Shown: piece by piece, positions 50,977-61,312 of the stretch
How positions within the stretch are numbered: position 1 is the stretch's first letter
Layout of the letters: every line of letters begins with the position of its first letter
Source: a candidate division TA06 bacterium
GTDB taxonomy: Bacteria; Edwardsbacteria; AC1; EtOH8
DNA: 64,000 nucleotides
Direction: 5' to 3'
NCBI GenBank assembly: GCA_016235665.1
Contig: JACRJI010000008.1
Location: forward strand, 372,001 to 436,000
The notes under the pieces: generated by a model
The model's input: only the letters and a program-made list of their open reading frames with translations
The model's database searches: none
What the model was told of the DNA's origin: nothing
Made by a program: the position numbers and the translations under genes

Positions 50977-51723
50977 TTATTTAATCCTATAATGAATTGC
51001 TTTGGCGAACTCCGCCGCCGTCTTGATGTTCCCCTTCTTCTCCAGAATATTCCCCACCACCACCGCGGCGGCTCCGGCCCGGGCCTTGGCCCCGGCGTCT
51101 TCGGGCGTTTTGATCCCGCCGCCCACAACGACCGGAAGTTCGGCATACTTGGCCACTCCGGAGATCATTTCTTCTGGAACGCTGCTCTGGGCCCCGCTGC
51201 CGGCGTCCATGTAGATCAGCTTCATCCCCAGCATCCGGGCGGCCAGGGCGTGGGCCATGGCGATATCGGACTTGTCACGGGGGATGGGCATGGTGTGGCT
51301 CATGTAATTCGCCGAGGTCAGTTTTCCGGATTCTATCAGCATGTAGCCGGTGGGAATCACCTCCAGGCCCGAGGCCTTGAGCATGGGAGCGGCCTTGACC
51401 TGCTCGCCGATCAAAAGCTCGGCGTTGCGGCCCGAGACCAAAGACAGGTACAGGATGGCGTCGGCGTGCTGTGAGACCTGGTAGGCGCTGCCGGGGAATA
51501 TGATCACCGGGTTCTTGAAATTCTGCTTTAGAGCCTTGATGGTATCGTCGATCTTATTTGACATCAGCAGGCTGGTGCCGAACAGGATGCCGTCGGCCCC
51601 GGCGTCGCTCAAGGCCTGGCCGATCTTGGCCGCGTCCTGTTTCTTGCACTTGTCCGGGTCCAGCAGGACCAGGAAATTGGAGCCCTTTTGTTTGGCGGTT
51701 TTCAGCAGTTGTTGGTAGATCAT
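50977..51723 (-). CDS. geranylgeranylglyceryl phosphate synthase family protein
   Basis: This is a TIM-barrel prenyltransferase of 248 residues with the family signatures FLVLLDPDKCKK, GADGILFGTS, VIPTGYMLIESGK, IYMDAGSGAQ and VVGGGIKTPEDA. It couples glycerol-1-phosphate to a polyprenyl diphosphate; in archaea this starts ether lipid synthesis and in Bacillus the homologue PcrB uses heptaprenyl diphosphate. Closeness to group II (archaeal and some FCB bacteria) is plausible by length and motifs. ATG 51723, preceded by AAAGGA, is preferred to an in-frame TTG at 51729. Confidence 0.92.
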   Translation of the reverse strand: MIYQQLLKTAKQKGSNFLVLLDPDKCKKQDAAKIGQALSDAGADGILFGTSLLMSNKIDDTIKALKQNFKNPVIIFPGSAYQVSQHADAILYLSLVSGRNAELLIGEQVKAAPMLKASGLEVIPTGYMLIESGKLTSANYMSHTMPIPRDKSDIAMAHALAARMLGMKLIYMDAGSGAQSSVPEEMISGVAKYAELPVVVGGGIKTPEDAGAKARAGAAAVVVGNILEKKGNIKTAAEFAKAIHYRIK

Positions 51724-51753
51724 TTTCAATCCTTTGACCCAATCCCTATGACT

Positions 51754-51776
51754 CCCCTTCCCGCAGCGGGAAGGGG
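51754..51776. repeat. 23-nt palindrome, CCCCTTC...GAAGGGG family (copy 1)
   Basis: CCCCTTCCCGC, one A, GCGGGAAGGGG, followed by GCGGGGGTTAGG. A second copy at 57782-57806 has the same outer CCCCTTC/GAAGGGG and same GGGGGTT tail but a different self-complementary interior. Confidence 0.8.
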
Positions 51777-51783
51777 GCGGGGG

Positions 51784-51957
51784 TTAGGTCTTTTTGGTTA
51801 AAGCCCCGGTGGGACACACTGTAACGCACTGCCCGCAACCGGTGCATTTTTTATTGTCGACCTCCAGGCCCCAGGCATGGAGTGCCAGGGCCTGCACCGG
51901 GCACATGCCCGAACATAGGCCGCACTGGCCGCAGGTTTGTTGTTGGATGGTGATCAT
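51784..51957 (-). CDS. small 2x[4Fe-4S] ferredoxin
   Basis: This is a 57-residue protein. Two complete 4Fe-4S motifs cover it: CGQCGLCSGMCP (residues 9-20) and CTGCGQCVTVCP (residues 38-49), each CxxCxxCxxxCP. This is a bacterial-type 2[4Fe-4S] ferredoxin, an electron carrier for enzymes such as pyruvate:ferredoxin oxidoreductase or Rnf. It ends 60 bp upstream of the GGGP synthase start, with a palindrome between. No clear Shine-Dalgarno is seen before ATG 51957. Confidence 0.9.
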   Translation of the reverse strand: MITIQQQTCGQCGLCSGMCPVQALALHAWGLEVDNKKCTGCGQCVTVCPTGALTKKT

Positions 51958-51972
51958 TCTAATCGTATTTTA

Positions 51973-52374
51973 TCAATCGTCTTTTATTTCAATATCAAGG
52001 GAGTTCACCTGACACCTCAACTGGAAACAAGGCAAACCTTGGTTCTCTTCGGCTGAACAAAGGTATATTTCATTCTGTGTAATCTTGAAACCAAAAATCA
52101 GTTGAACGATTTCCATCTCTTGATCTTTATGATTGATATCACATTCAATTACATTGCGGAATCTCACGTGACATCGCACTGCATTTTTCGTGTGACGTGT
52201 GCCGGTGAAAATCGATTTCCCTTTAATTGGAAAGCGATCAAGGGGAAACGAAACCGTTCTATCCACAGGGTCGTACTTTACATCAGCAACTCGTAGAACT
52301 GCATGGTTCGCTATGAACCCAACAGCCTCTTGTACCGTTATTGGCAGTTCATCTGCTTGAATTTTAAAATTCAT
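51973..52374 (-). CDS. hypothetical protein, 133 residues
   Basis: This is a soluble protein with no signal peptide and no motif I recognise. It has a mixed alpha/beta look with several conserved-looking segments (DVKYDPVDRTVSFPLDRF, RCHVRFRNVIECDINHKD, CFQLRCQVNSLDIEI). G+C is somewhat lower than that of alaS, which lies upstream. It ends 16 bp before the ferredoxin start on the same strand, so the two may be co-transcribed. Confidence 0.65.
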   Translation of the reverse strand: MNFKIQADELPITVQEAVGFIANHAVLRVADVKYDPVDRTVSFPLDRFPIKGKSIFTGTRHTKNAVRCHVRFRNVIECDINHKDQEMEIVQLIFGFKITQNEIYLCSAEENQGLPCFQLRCQVNSLDIEIKDD

Positions 52375-52476
52375 CTTCTTCTTTAAAAGCTACATAAAAC
52401 CATAACTTGACTTTAGGGCCACATCGATACGATCAAGGCAAATAATACTTTAATCAGAATGTCACTGGTATCCAGT

Positions 52477-55113
<2,637 letters not shown>

Positions 55114-55133
55114 GGTGATATATGATTTGATAT

Positions 55134-55904
55134 TTATTTGTCCCTGTATGATGGAACCATCACATGTTGCGGGTTTTTGTCATCCGATGCCCAATGCCAT
55201 GGATTGTTGCGGATGTATTCCCGGATTTTGTGCAATGATTTTTTGTTACGGATGACGTGTTCCCAATAATTACGTTGCCAGATTTTATTGCCCGGTGAAT
55301 TATATATTGCGTTAATTGATTTCGTCGTTTGGTATTTGTAAAATGCCAATATTTGCCCCAATGTGTGTTTGCCCGTCCCCCGTAGGGGCGAGGTCACCTC
55401 GCCCGGTTTTGTCATCCCGTCAACCGGGTTCATCACATCACCAACCGAACCACCCATGGGCGAGGTCACCTCGCCCGGTATTTCGATCCCAACGCCCGGG
55501 TTTGTCATCCCGCCAACCGATTCCCCCATGGACGAAATCGCCACGCCCGGCATTTCAACCCCATCGCCCGGTTTTGTTATACCATCAACCGTACCCCCCA
55601 GGGGCGAGGCGACCTCGCCCCTACAGATTGCATCGTCAATGACAACAATTATCGCATGCATATGGTTGGGCATTATCACATATTCATCCAATATCACGCC
55701 CGAATACCGTTCCGGCATACGTTGCCACCAATCATCAACGATCCTGCCGCATTCCGACAATGCAATTTTGCCGTTCCGTATTTCCCCGAACAAACATTTC
55801 CGGTCCTGGGCGCAGATGGTTATGTAATAGACCCCTTCCTGGGAATAATCGTATTCCGGCAGACGAATGGACCGGCGGTGGAATCTGGGGTTGTTGATAG
55901 ACAT
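55134..55904 (-). CDS. REP-associated tyrosine transposase (RAYT) with internal tandem repeat
   Basis: This 256-residue protein of the Y1/HUH transposase superfamily has an N-terminal RRSIRLPEYDYSQEGVYYITIC, HUH-type histidines in VIMPNHMHAIIVV (His81, His83) and C-terminal WEHVIRNKKSLHKIREYIRNNP with the catalytic-type Tyr near 230. RAYTs nick and mobilise REP palindromes and are often domesticated. Between the two halves (about residues 96-175) lies a Gly/Pro/Met-rich insert of three and a half 24-residue repeats (GEVTSPMGGSVGD type) made by a 72-bp DNA tandem repeat. Without it the protein would be about 175 residues, normal for the family. The frame is intact, so the gene may still be functional. 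Confidence 0.88.
   Translation of the reverse strand: MSINNPRFHRRSIRLPEYDYSQEGVYYITICAQDRKCLFGEIRNGKIALSECGRIVDDWWQRMPERYSGVILDEYVIMPNHMHAIIVVIDDAICRGEVASPLGGTVDGITKPGDGVEMPGVAISSMGESVGGMTNPGVGIEIPGEVTSPMGGSVGDVMNPVDGMTKPGEVTSPLRGTGKHTLGQILAFYKYQTTKSINAIYNSPGNKIWQRNYWEHVIRNKKSLHKIREYIRNNPWHWASDDKNPQHVMVPSYRDK
55386..55620. repeat. 72-bp in-frame minisatellite carrying REP-like palindromes
   Basis: Four palindromes start at 55386, 55458, 55530 and 55602, exactly 72 bp apart. Two read GGGCGAGGTCACCTCGCCC, the fourth GGGCGAGGCGACCTCGCCC, and the third is degenerate. Between them the sequence also repeats (GCCCGGTTTTGTCATCCCG and variants). The whole array is in frame within the RAYT gene. The fourth copy extends to ...CCCCTAC, like the palindrome at 55956. 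Confidence 0.92.
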
Positions 55905-55955
55905 AATTAAACGGATCGTAAATACACATTACATAATAAAACAAAATATTACCCT

Positions 55956-55984
55956 GTAGGGGGTAATTCATGAATTACCCCTAC
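55956..55984. repeat. REP-like palindrome upstream of the RAYT gene
   Basis: GTAGGGGGTAATTC / GAATTACCCCTAC is a near-perfect inverted repeat (one unpaired G). Its outer arms GTAGGGG/CCCCTAC match the ends of the palindromes inside the RAYT gene. It lies between the RAYT start and the hemolysin III stop. Confidence 0.85.
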
Positions 55985-56004
55985 GAAACCATTCAAAACC
56001 CAAT

Positions 56005-56706
56005 TCACCTCGGCAACATGAACAACACCGTGAAAAAATGACAGATGCTCCCGGCCAGCACGAACAGGTGCCAAACGGCGTGGTGGTATTTCAATTTGCG
56101 CCACAGGTAAAACACCGTTCCCAGCGTGTAGAACAACCCGCCCACCCCCAGGAACACCAGGCTGACCGTGTTCAGGTTCTCCAGCACCGGTTTTATCACC
56201 GCCACCACCAGCCAGCCCATGGCAATGTACAACAGGGTGGACATGAACACGAATTTGTGCGTCCAGAAGGCCTTGCCCACTATGCCCAAAACAGCGATAC
56301 CCCACACCACGCCGAATACCGTCCAGCCCAGCCGGCCCCGCAGGGCGATCAGGGTGATGGGCGTGTAGGTTCCGGCTATCAGCAGGAAGATGGACGAGTG
56401 GTCGAAGACCCTGAACAGCCGCTTGGCCCTGCCGGCGTAAAAGCTGTGGTACAGCGTGGAAGACAAATACAGCAGCACCAAGGTGGCGCCGTAGATGCTG
56501 AAGCTGACTATGTGCCAGGCGTTCCCGGAAAGACTGGCCATCACCACCAGCACCGCCAGGGCCGCCAGGGCCAGGCCCAGCCCCACCCCGTGCAGGATGG
56601 CGTTGGTGATCTCCTCGCCCGGAGTGTAGCGCTCGACAGAATCGGCGTCGGCGTCACGCGCTGTGGTAATTTTATTGAGCCAGTCTAAAATGGTAGTATG
56701 CATCAT
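56005..56706 (-). CDS. hemolysin III / PAQR-family membrane protein
   Basis: This 233-residue protein has seven predicted helices and the family residues GEEITNAILHGVG, SSTLYHSFY, RVFDHSSIFLLIAGTYTP and C-terminal HHAVWHLFVLAGSICHFF (metal-binding His). The PAQR/HlyIII superfamily contains likely zinc-dependent hydrolases and receptors; bacterial roles are poorly known. The start ATG 56706 directly follows the stop of the AT-rich OMP gene. Confidence 0.92.
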   Translation of the reverse strand: MMHTTILDWLNKITTARDADADSVERYTPGEEITNAILHGVGLGLALAALAVLVVMASLSGNAWHIVSFSIYGATLVLLYLSSTLYHSFYAGRAKRLFRVFDHSSIFLLIAGTYTPITLIALRGRLGWTVFGVVWGIAVLGIVGKAFWTHKFVFMSTLLYIAMGWLVVAVIKPVLENLNTVSLVFLGVGGLFYTLGTVFYLWRKLKYHHAVWHLFVLAGSICHFFTVLFMLPR

Positions 56707-57243
56707 TCAAAAGGCAACTTTTATGCCTAAAAATCCACAACCCATTATTTTAGCCGAATAGTTATCTTTATCGAGACCCGATAGAAAACGATTTTTAATT
56801 TCTACGCCCAAAGAAATATTTTTAATAAACCAATAATTTATTCCAAAGGAGAGTAACCCACCAATGTAATCAGAATTATGTATTGTTGGATTTATATGCA
56901 ATGTATCATCAATCGAATAACCAACTCCTTTTACTCTATAATACGACAAACCACTTCCCAAATAAAGATCAAATTTTCTCTTAGGGAAAAAGTGAAAATT
57001 TATATCTGAATCAAAAATATTGCTGCTATTATCGTAGCCCGGATTTTTCGCATAGCCAACACCCATTTCATATTTATTACTGACCGCATAGCTAGCTGAA
57101 TAATATGTCTCAGTACGAAAGTCATATACTTCTTTTACATTGAAAGCAAATTCATTTTTTTCAAAACCCTTATATGTGTTAGTAGCGTATGCCACAGCAG
57201 CAAACAATGTAAGGATTGTTAGGCAAGTTAGTGTTTTCTTCAT
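56707..57243 (-). CDS. putative outer-membrane beta-barrel protein, AT-rich
   Basis: The 178-residue protein has a signal peptide (LTCLTILTLFAAVAYA) and alternating aromatic beta strands (FDLYLGSGLSYYRV, GLLSFGINYWFI, MGCGFLGIKVAF). It ends in Phe, the usual last residue of outer-membrane barrels. No family is named. About one third G+C, it sits between GC-rich hlyIII and recX and is another AT-rich insertion candidate. Confidence 0.7.
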   Translation of the reverse strand: MKKTLTCLTILTLFAAVAYATNTYKGFEKNEFAFNVKEVYDFRTETYYSASYAVSNKYEMGVGYAKNPGYDNSSNIFDSDINFHFFPKRKFDLYLGSGLSYYRVKGVGYSIDDTLHINPTIHNSDYIGGLLSFGINYWFIKNISLGVEIKNRFLSGLDKDNYSAKIMGCGFLGIKVAF

Positions 57244-57289
57244 ATTACCTATTTTATTAAATCACGTGCGTCATTAGGATAGATTTTGT

Positions 57290-57772
57290 TCATTCTAAAA
57301 TATTTTCTTTCAGCAGTTCCTTCAGCACTTTTGACACTATCGAAACCTCGTACCCCCTCCGGGCCAGAAACCCCGCTAAACGGCGTTTGGCGGCCTCGGC
57401 GTCAAGCTTGCGGTACAGCTTCAGCTTTCTCCGGGCCAGGTTCAGGGCCGCAGGCAACTCGTCCGCGTTGCTTTTGTAATCAGAGATGGCCTGGTCAACG
57501 ATCTCCCGGTCTATCCCCTTGACAAAGAGCTCCTGCCGCAGGCGGATGACCCCCATGGGCCTAAAATGCTGGCGGTTCTCGATCCAGTCCCGGGCGAATT
57601 TCACGTCGTCCAAAAGGCCGATGGTTTCCATGTCCAAGATAACCGCTTCGATCTCGGCCTTATCTATGCCCTTCTTGGCCAGCTTGTCCCTGATCTCATG
57701 GACGCTGCGGGGCTTCAGCTCTATCAGCCGCAGGGCGTAGGCCTTGGGGTTAACATTTTCTTTGGAACTCAT
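57290..57772 (-). CDS. recX: regulatory protein RecX
   Basis: RecX inhibits or modulates RecA filaments. The 160-residue protein has the three helical repeats of the family: ALRLIELKPRSVHEIRDKLAKKG, LDDVKFARDWIENRQHFRPMG and RRLAGFLARRGYEVSIVSKVL. recA lies 2.3 kb upstream on the same strand, separated by five genes. I start at ATG 57772. An upstream in-frame ATG at 57850 would add 26 residues (GPFSLKEKGNKG) encoded by a dispersed palindromic repeat and is probably wrong. Confidence 0.92.
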   Translation of the reverse strand: MSSKENVNPKAYALRLIELKPRSVHEIRDKLAKKGIDKAEIEAVILDMETIGLLDDVKFARDWIENRQHFRPMGVIRLRQELFVKGIDREIVDQAISDYKSNADELPAALNLARRKLKLYRKLDAEAAKRRLAGFLARRGYEVSIVSKVLKELLKENILE

Positions 57773-57781
57773 CCCCTTGTT

Positions 57782-57806
57782 CCCCTTCTCTTTTAAAGAG
57801 AAGGGG
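57782..57806. repeat. 25-nt palindrome, CCCCTTC...GAAGGGG family (copy 2)
   Basis: CCCCTTCTCTTT, one T, AAAGAGAAGGGG, then CCGGGGGTTGAG. It pairs with 51754-51776 as a dispersed family and lies just before the recX start. Confidence 0.8.
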
Positions 57807-57905
57807 CCGGGGGTTGAGTTCACTGCTTTACTATATTTTCTAAACATCAAAGAGCTCCATCACCAAAGCACAATTCACAATTCACGTTTCACGATTGACA
57901 AGATC

Positions 57906-58301
57906 TCATTTCCCGTGCTTGGTCTTGATGATGGTCGTCCCGCCGGTGAAGACCCGGCCGGACCTGGTCTCGTCGTACTTGATGAAGATGTTCTCCGGGT
58001 CTATCTGCAGATGCTTGGCCAGTTCCTCGGCGATGGTCAGCATGGCCGTCTCTATCTCGCTGTCGCTTTTGCCCTCAAAGGCCAGCATGTTCACCAGCGG
58101 CGGATGGGTGCCGTAGGGCTGGACCCTGGCCTGGACCTCGCCTTCCAGATAGCAGCCGGGCTCGATGGTGGTCCAGGTGGCCCAGACCTGCTTGGGCTGC
58201 AGCCCCATCTTGTCGGCCAGCCGCACGCAGATGGTCTTCAGCGTATCGGAGATGTTGACCTCCGGCTTCTGGGGCAGGGCCTTTATTTCTATGATGGGCA
58301 T
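57906..58301 (-). CDS. tautomerase-superfamily-like protein
   Basis: The 131-residue protein begins MPIIEIKAL, so Pro follows the initiator Met, as in 4-oxalocrotonate tautomerase-like enzymes where N-terminal Pro is the catalytic base. A second half repeats beta-alpha features (EIETAMLTIAEELAKHLQIDPENIFIKYDE). The match is suggestive rather than decisive. The gene lies between recX and an AT-rich hypothetical gene on the same strand. Confidence 0.6.
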   Translation of the reverse strand: MPIIEIKALPQKPEVNISDTLKTICVRLADKMGLQPKQVWATWTTIEPGCYLEGEVQARVQPYGTHPPLVNMLAFEGKSDSEIETAMLTIAEELAKHLQIDPENIFIKYDETRSGRVFTGGTTIIKTKHGK

Positions 58302-58326
58302 GGTGACACCTATTACAATTACTGTT

Positions 58327-58995
58327 TTATTGTGACCCCTTTATTTGTTCACGAAACTCATCACGTATTTGATTAATTAATACTTCGTATCTATTTTTCA
58401 ATGCCTTATTACTTTCAATAAGACGCTCTATCTGATTTTTATTCAATGCTTTAATGAACCAACTATTTTTCGTATTTTCCTCTGTTAATGATGTAATAAG
58501 ATTTGTAGTTCTTATTTTAATTATTTGTCCTTTATTGTCACTATAATTTTGCAAATCATTTATTATACTAAACAGTTCATCGTAATGCTTATTCTCAATA
58601 AGTAGCGAATATTCTTCTAATTTATTCTTTGTATCCTCAATCTGTTTAATGAATTTTTCCAATACGTTTCTATCAGCATGTTCCCACAAACTATCAGCAC
58701 TACGCTTTAGTTTTAATAACTCAAGCCAGATTTCTTGATAAATCTTAAATTGATTTTCTGAGTATTTTGGGAAATATGCCTTTAACCTTTCCAAATTTGT
58801 TTTATATTCCTCAATTTCTTTTAAATAAATTTGTTTAACCTTTTCAAAATCCATTTCTATTTTATGTTTCTCTGTTGTTAATATTCTCTCTGCCCATACT
58901 TTACCCAACCAAGTAGCTAAACCAAAAACTACAGCGCTTACCCCACCAATTGTAATTAGTGTAGTGCTGACAAAATCCCCTAAAGAGAAATTCAT
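58327..58995 (-). CDS. AT-rich membrane-anchored coiled-coil protein, hypothetical
   Basis: The 222-residue protein has one N-terminal TM helix (TTLITIGGVSAVVFGLATWL), then a WAERILTTEKHKIEM juxtamembrane stretch, and a long all-helical cytosolic region rich in Lys and Glu. Proteins with this plan are frequent in mobile and defence regions, but no function is recognised. The gene is about 30% G+C, in contrast to its neighbours, which suggests horizontal gain. Confidence 0.75.
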   Translation of the reverse strand: MNFSLGDFVSTTLITIGGVSAVVFGLATWLGKVWAERILTTEKHKIEMDFEKVKQIYLKEIEEYKTNLERLKAYFPKYSENQFKIYQEIWLELLKLKRSADSLWEHADRNVLEKFIKQIEDTKNKLEEYSLLIENKHYDELFSIINDLQNYSDNKGQIIKIRTTNLITSLTEENTKNSWFIKALNKNQIERLIESNKALKNRYEVLINQIRDEFREQIKGSQ

Positions 58996-59013
58996 TTTGT
59001 CTACTCCGTCGTA

Positions 59014-59184
59014 TTAAGTAACTTGACTTAACAATGTTCTGTCCCTGATCCCTGCTTCATCCAGCAGGGCTTCGATCTTATCGTAATGGATCGCATTCTC
59101 CGTGACCAGCCGATCCTGGATAGTTTCCTTGGATACCAACCCTTCGCGGATCAGCCGGGCGTAAAGTTCCTGGCGCTCGGTCAT
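59014..59184 (-). CDS. small protein of 56 residues, hypothetical
   Basis: The frame from ATG 59184 to TAA 59014-59016 encodes a charged helical peptide (MTERQELYARLIREGLVSKE... ending LLSQVT). It starts 12 bp after the stop of the ATP-pyrophosphatase gene on the same strand, has normal local codon use and fills an otherwise gene-free gap, so it is likely real. Function unknown; it may be an accessory subunit of the upstream enzyme. Confidence 0.55.
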   Translation of the reverse strand: MTERQELYARLIREGLVSKETIQDRLVTENAIHYDKIEALLDEAGIRDRTLLSQVT

Positions 59185-59196
59185 GCCAATGGTCTT

Positions 59197-60087
59197 TTAG
59201 TACATCAGGTCCCGCAGGTGCGAGACCCGGCAGTCGAAGCGCCAGGTGTTGCCCTGCTCTTTGGGACTTTGCCATCCCAGTTCGTTCTGGATCCGGGACA
59301 TCACCTCGTTCTCGCTCCAGGGCAGGTAAAAGAACAGGTCAGCCATCTCGATACCGCGGCCGTAGATACTGGTACCCAAAGCATAGGGACTGCCGAAGAA
59401 ATGCCCCTTGATCATCACCGGCAGGGTTTGGGGCGAAAAATAGGACAGGTTCTTGGCCGCCTCCTTGACGATCCCCCCGATGTTCTTGAGATAGACGTTC
59501 CTGATGTCCTCATCGGGGCTGACCCCCAGCAGGCGGCGCTTGAAAGAGACCTCTTCGTAGGGATTGCGCCCGGTTACTATGCAGTGGATGCCGTGTTTTT
59601 TGGCGATCCGCATGATCGGCAGCCACATGTTGTGGCAGGCGCTGCAGATGATGGGCACCAGCGCCGCGGAAGGCCTTTTGAGCCAGGCCTCCAGGTTCTT
59701 TTTAAGAGTCAGTTGGTGCAAACCCGGCTTTAGACCGAAGCTCACCAGCTCCACCCCCAACTTTTCGGTGGCCTGCCGGATGTTCCGGACGGCTTCGGGC
59801 GCTGTGAACGGGTTCTGGTAATTGACCGCCAGGACATTCAGTCCGTAGTCACAGGACATTTTCAACAGAGCAAAGGTGCTGTCGCGGCCTCCGCTCAAGG
59901 GCACCAGGCACTGGTACCTGCCGCCCCGATGGCGCTGGCGGTCAATTATCCTCAGCAGGGCTTCCTCGCCGTTAAGCTCTGTCTTCTTGTATGTCCGGCA
60001 GTAGTTGCAGACGCCAGAATAATCGAAGCTGATGCCCGGCGCGCTCTCCGGCAAAAGACACTGTATACAGGTTATCAGGTTTTGCAA
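59197..60087 (-). CDS. ATP-pyrophosphatase (N-acetyl sugar amidotransferase-like)
   Basis: The 296-residue protein has an N-terminal cysteine pattern CIQCLLPESAPGISFDYSGVCNYC (C-x2-C and C-x2-C, likely zinc), the PP-loop CLVPLSGGRDSTFALLKM and CSACHNMWLP. This matches the WbpG/PseA-like amidotransferases that modify surface sugars, or other PP-loop thiolases; the substrate is not known. The frame begins at TTG 60087; the 5' flank holds a duplicated AATTTAAATTGCAAA and no ribosome site, so the start is uncertain. recA ends 28 bp upstream. Confidence 0.82.
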   Translation of the reverse strand: MQNLITCIQCLLPESAPGISFDYSGVCNYCRTYKKTELNGEEALLRIIDRQRHRGGRYQCLVPLSGGRDSTFALLKMSCDYGLNVLAVNYQNPFTAPEAVRNIRQATEKLGVELVSFGLKPGLHQLTLKKNLEAWLKRPSAALVPIICSACHNMWLPIMRIAKKHGIHCIVTGRNPYEEVSFKRRLLGVSPDEDIRNVYLKNIGGIVKEAAKNLSYFSPQTLPVMIKGHFFGSPYALGTSIYGRGIEMADLFFYLPWSENEVMSRIQNELGWQSPKEQGNTWRFDCRVSHLRDLMY

Positions 60088-60115
60088 TTTAAATTTTGCA
60101 ATTTAAATTATGAAG

Positions 60116-61201
60116 TTACTTTCTCCCCCGTTTGCCCTTCTCCTTCTCCTCTTCCTTGGCCGGCTCCCGGGCTTCCTTGGGTCCCTCCGACTTGACGGCC
60201 TGGACGATCCCCAGCTTGGCCTTGACCTCCTGGTCCAGGCTGGCCAGAAGGTCGGCGTTGGTCTTCAGCATCTCCCGGACGTTCTCCCGGCCCTGTCCCA
60301 GCCGCTCGCCCCGGAAGGAGAACCAGGTGCCGCTCTTCTCGATGATGTTGTTCTCCACCGCCAGGTCAAGCAGGTCGCCGATGTAGCTGATGCCCTGGCC
60401 GAAGATGATCTCGAACTCGGCGTTGCGGAAGGGCGAGGCCATCTTGTTCTTGAGCACCTTCACCCGCACCCGGTTGCCGATGTTGACCTCGCCCTGCTTG
60501 ATGGCCTCGATCCGGCGGATGTCCATCCGCACCGAGGCATGGAACTTGAGGGCCAAGCCGCCGGGAGTGGTCTCGGGGTTGCCGAACATCACCCCGATCT
60601 TCATCCGGATCTGGTTGATGAAGATGATGCAGGTCTTGGAGCGGTTGGCCACCGCCGTGATCTTGCGCAAAGCCTGGGACATCAGCCGGGCCTGCAGGCC
60701 CATGTGGCTGTCGCCCATGTCACCCTCGATCTCGGCCTTGGGCACCAGGGCCGCCACCGAGTCAATGACTATCACGTCCATGGCGTTGGAGCGGATCAGG
60801 GTCTCGGTGATCTCCAAAGCCTCCTCGCCGGTGTCGGGCTGGGCCACCAGCAGATTGTCGATGTCCACGCCCAGAGCCTTGGCGTACTTGGGGTCCATGG
60901 CGTGCTCGGCGTCGATGTAGGCGGCGGTGCCGCCCAGCTTCTGGGCCTGGGCCACTATGGACAGCGCCAGGGTGGTCTTGCCCGAGGCCTCCGGGCCGTA
61001 TATCTCCACGATCCTGCCCCGGGGCACTCCGCCCACACCCAGGGCCGCGTCCAGCGAGATGGACCCTGTTGGTATCACCTCCACCGGCACCACCGCTGAG
61101 TTGGAGCCCAGTTTCATTATCGAGCCTTTTCCGAACTGCTTTTCTATCTGAGAAAGAGCCAGATCCAAAGCTTTTGATTTTTCTGCCGCTGTGTCTGCCA
61201 T
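60116..61201 (-). CDS. recA: recombinase RecA
   Basis: This 361-residue protein has RecA core motifs [15 protein letters not shown] (Walker A), [16 protein letters not shown] (Walker B and loop L1), [22 protein letters not shown] (loop L2 region) and a Lys/Glu-rich tail. GGAGGA precedes ATG 61201 and a consensus-like promoter lies at 61264-61292. No typical LexA box is evident next to that promoter. Confidence 0.98.
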   Translation of the reverse strand: MADTAAEKSKALDLALSQIEKQFGKGSIMKLGSNSAVVPVEVIPTGSISLDAALGVGGVPRGRIVEIYGPEASGKTTLALSIVAQAQKLGGTAAYIDAEHAMDPKYAKALGVDIDNLLVAQPDTGEEALEITETLIRSNAMDVIVIDSVAALVPKAEIEGDMGDSHMGLQARLMSQALRKITAVANRSKTCIIFINQIRMKIGVMFGNPETTPGGLALKFHASVRMDIRRIEAIKQGEVNIGNRVRVKVLKNKMASPFRNAEFEIIFGQGISYIGDLLDLAVENNIIEKSGTWFSFRGERLGQGRENVREMLKTNADLLASLDQEVKAKLGIVQAVKSEGPKEAREPAKEEEKEKGKRGRK

Positions 61202-61263
61202 TGATTTGTCCTCCGTGTAAACAATAATTTAATTTGTTGTTATATAAATAGTTATGGATTTTA

Positions 61264-61292
61264 ATTCTACCAATTTCCCCTGCGGTTGTCAA
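61264..61292 (-). promoter_or_regulatory. sigma-70 promoter of recA
   Basis: On the minus strand TTGACA (61287-61292), 17 bp, TAGAAT (61264-61269), giving a leader of about 55 nt that ends with GGAGGA. Confidence 0.85.
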
Positions 61293-61312
61293 TTCATAAT
61301 GCTGGATTTTTT

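Noticed and set aside
55316-55827. Plus-strand frames through the 72-bp array
   Set aside because: The repeat is open in several frames; only the minus-strand frame continues into transposase motifs.
57773-57850. N-terminal extension of RecX
   Set aside because: The extra 26 residues are encoded by a dispersed palindrome; homologues start near ATG 57772.
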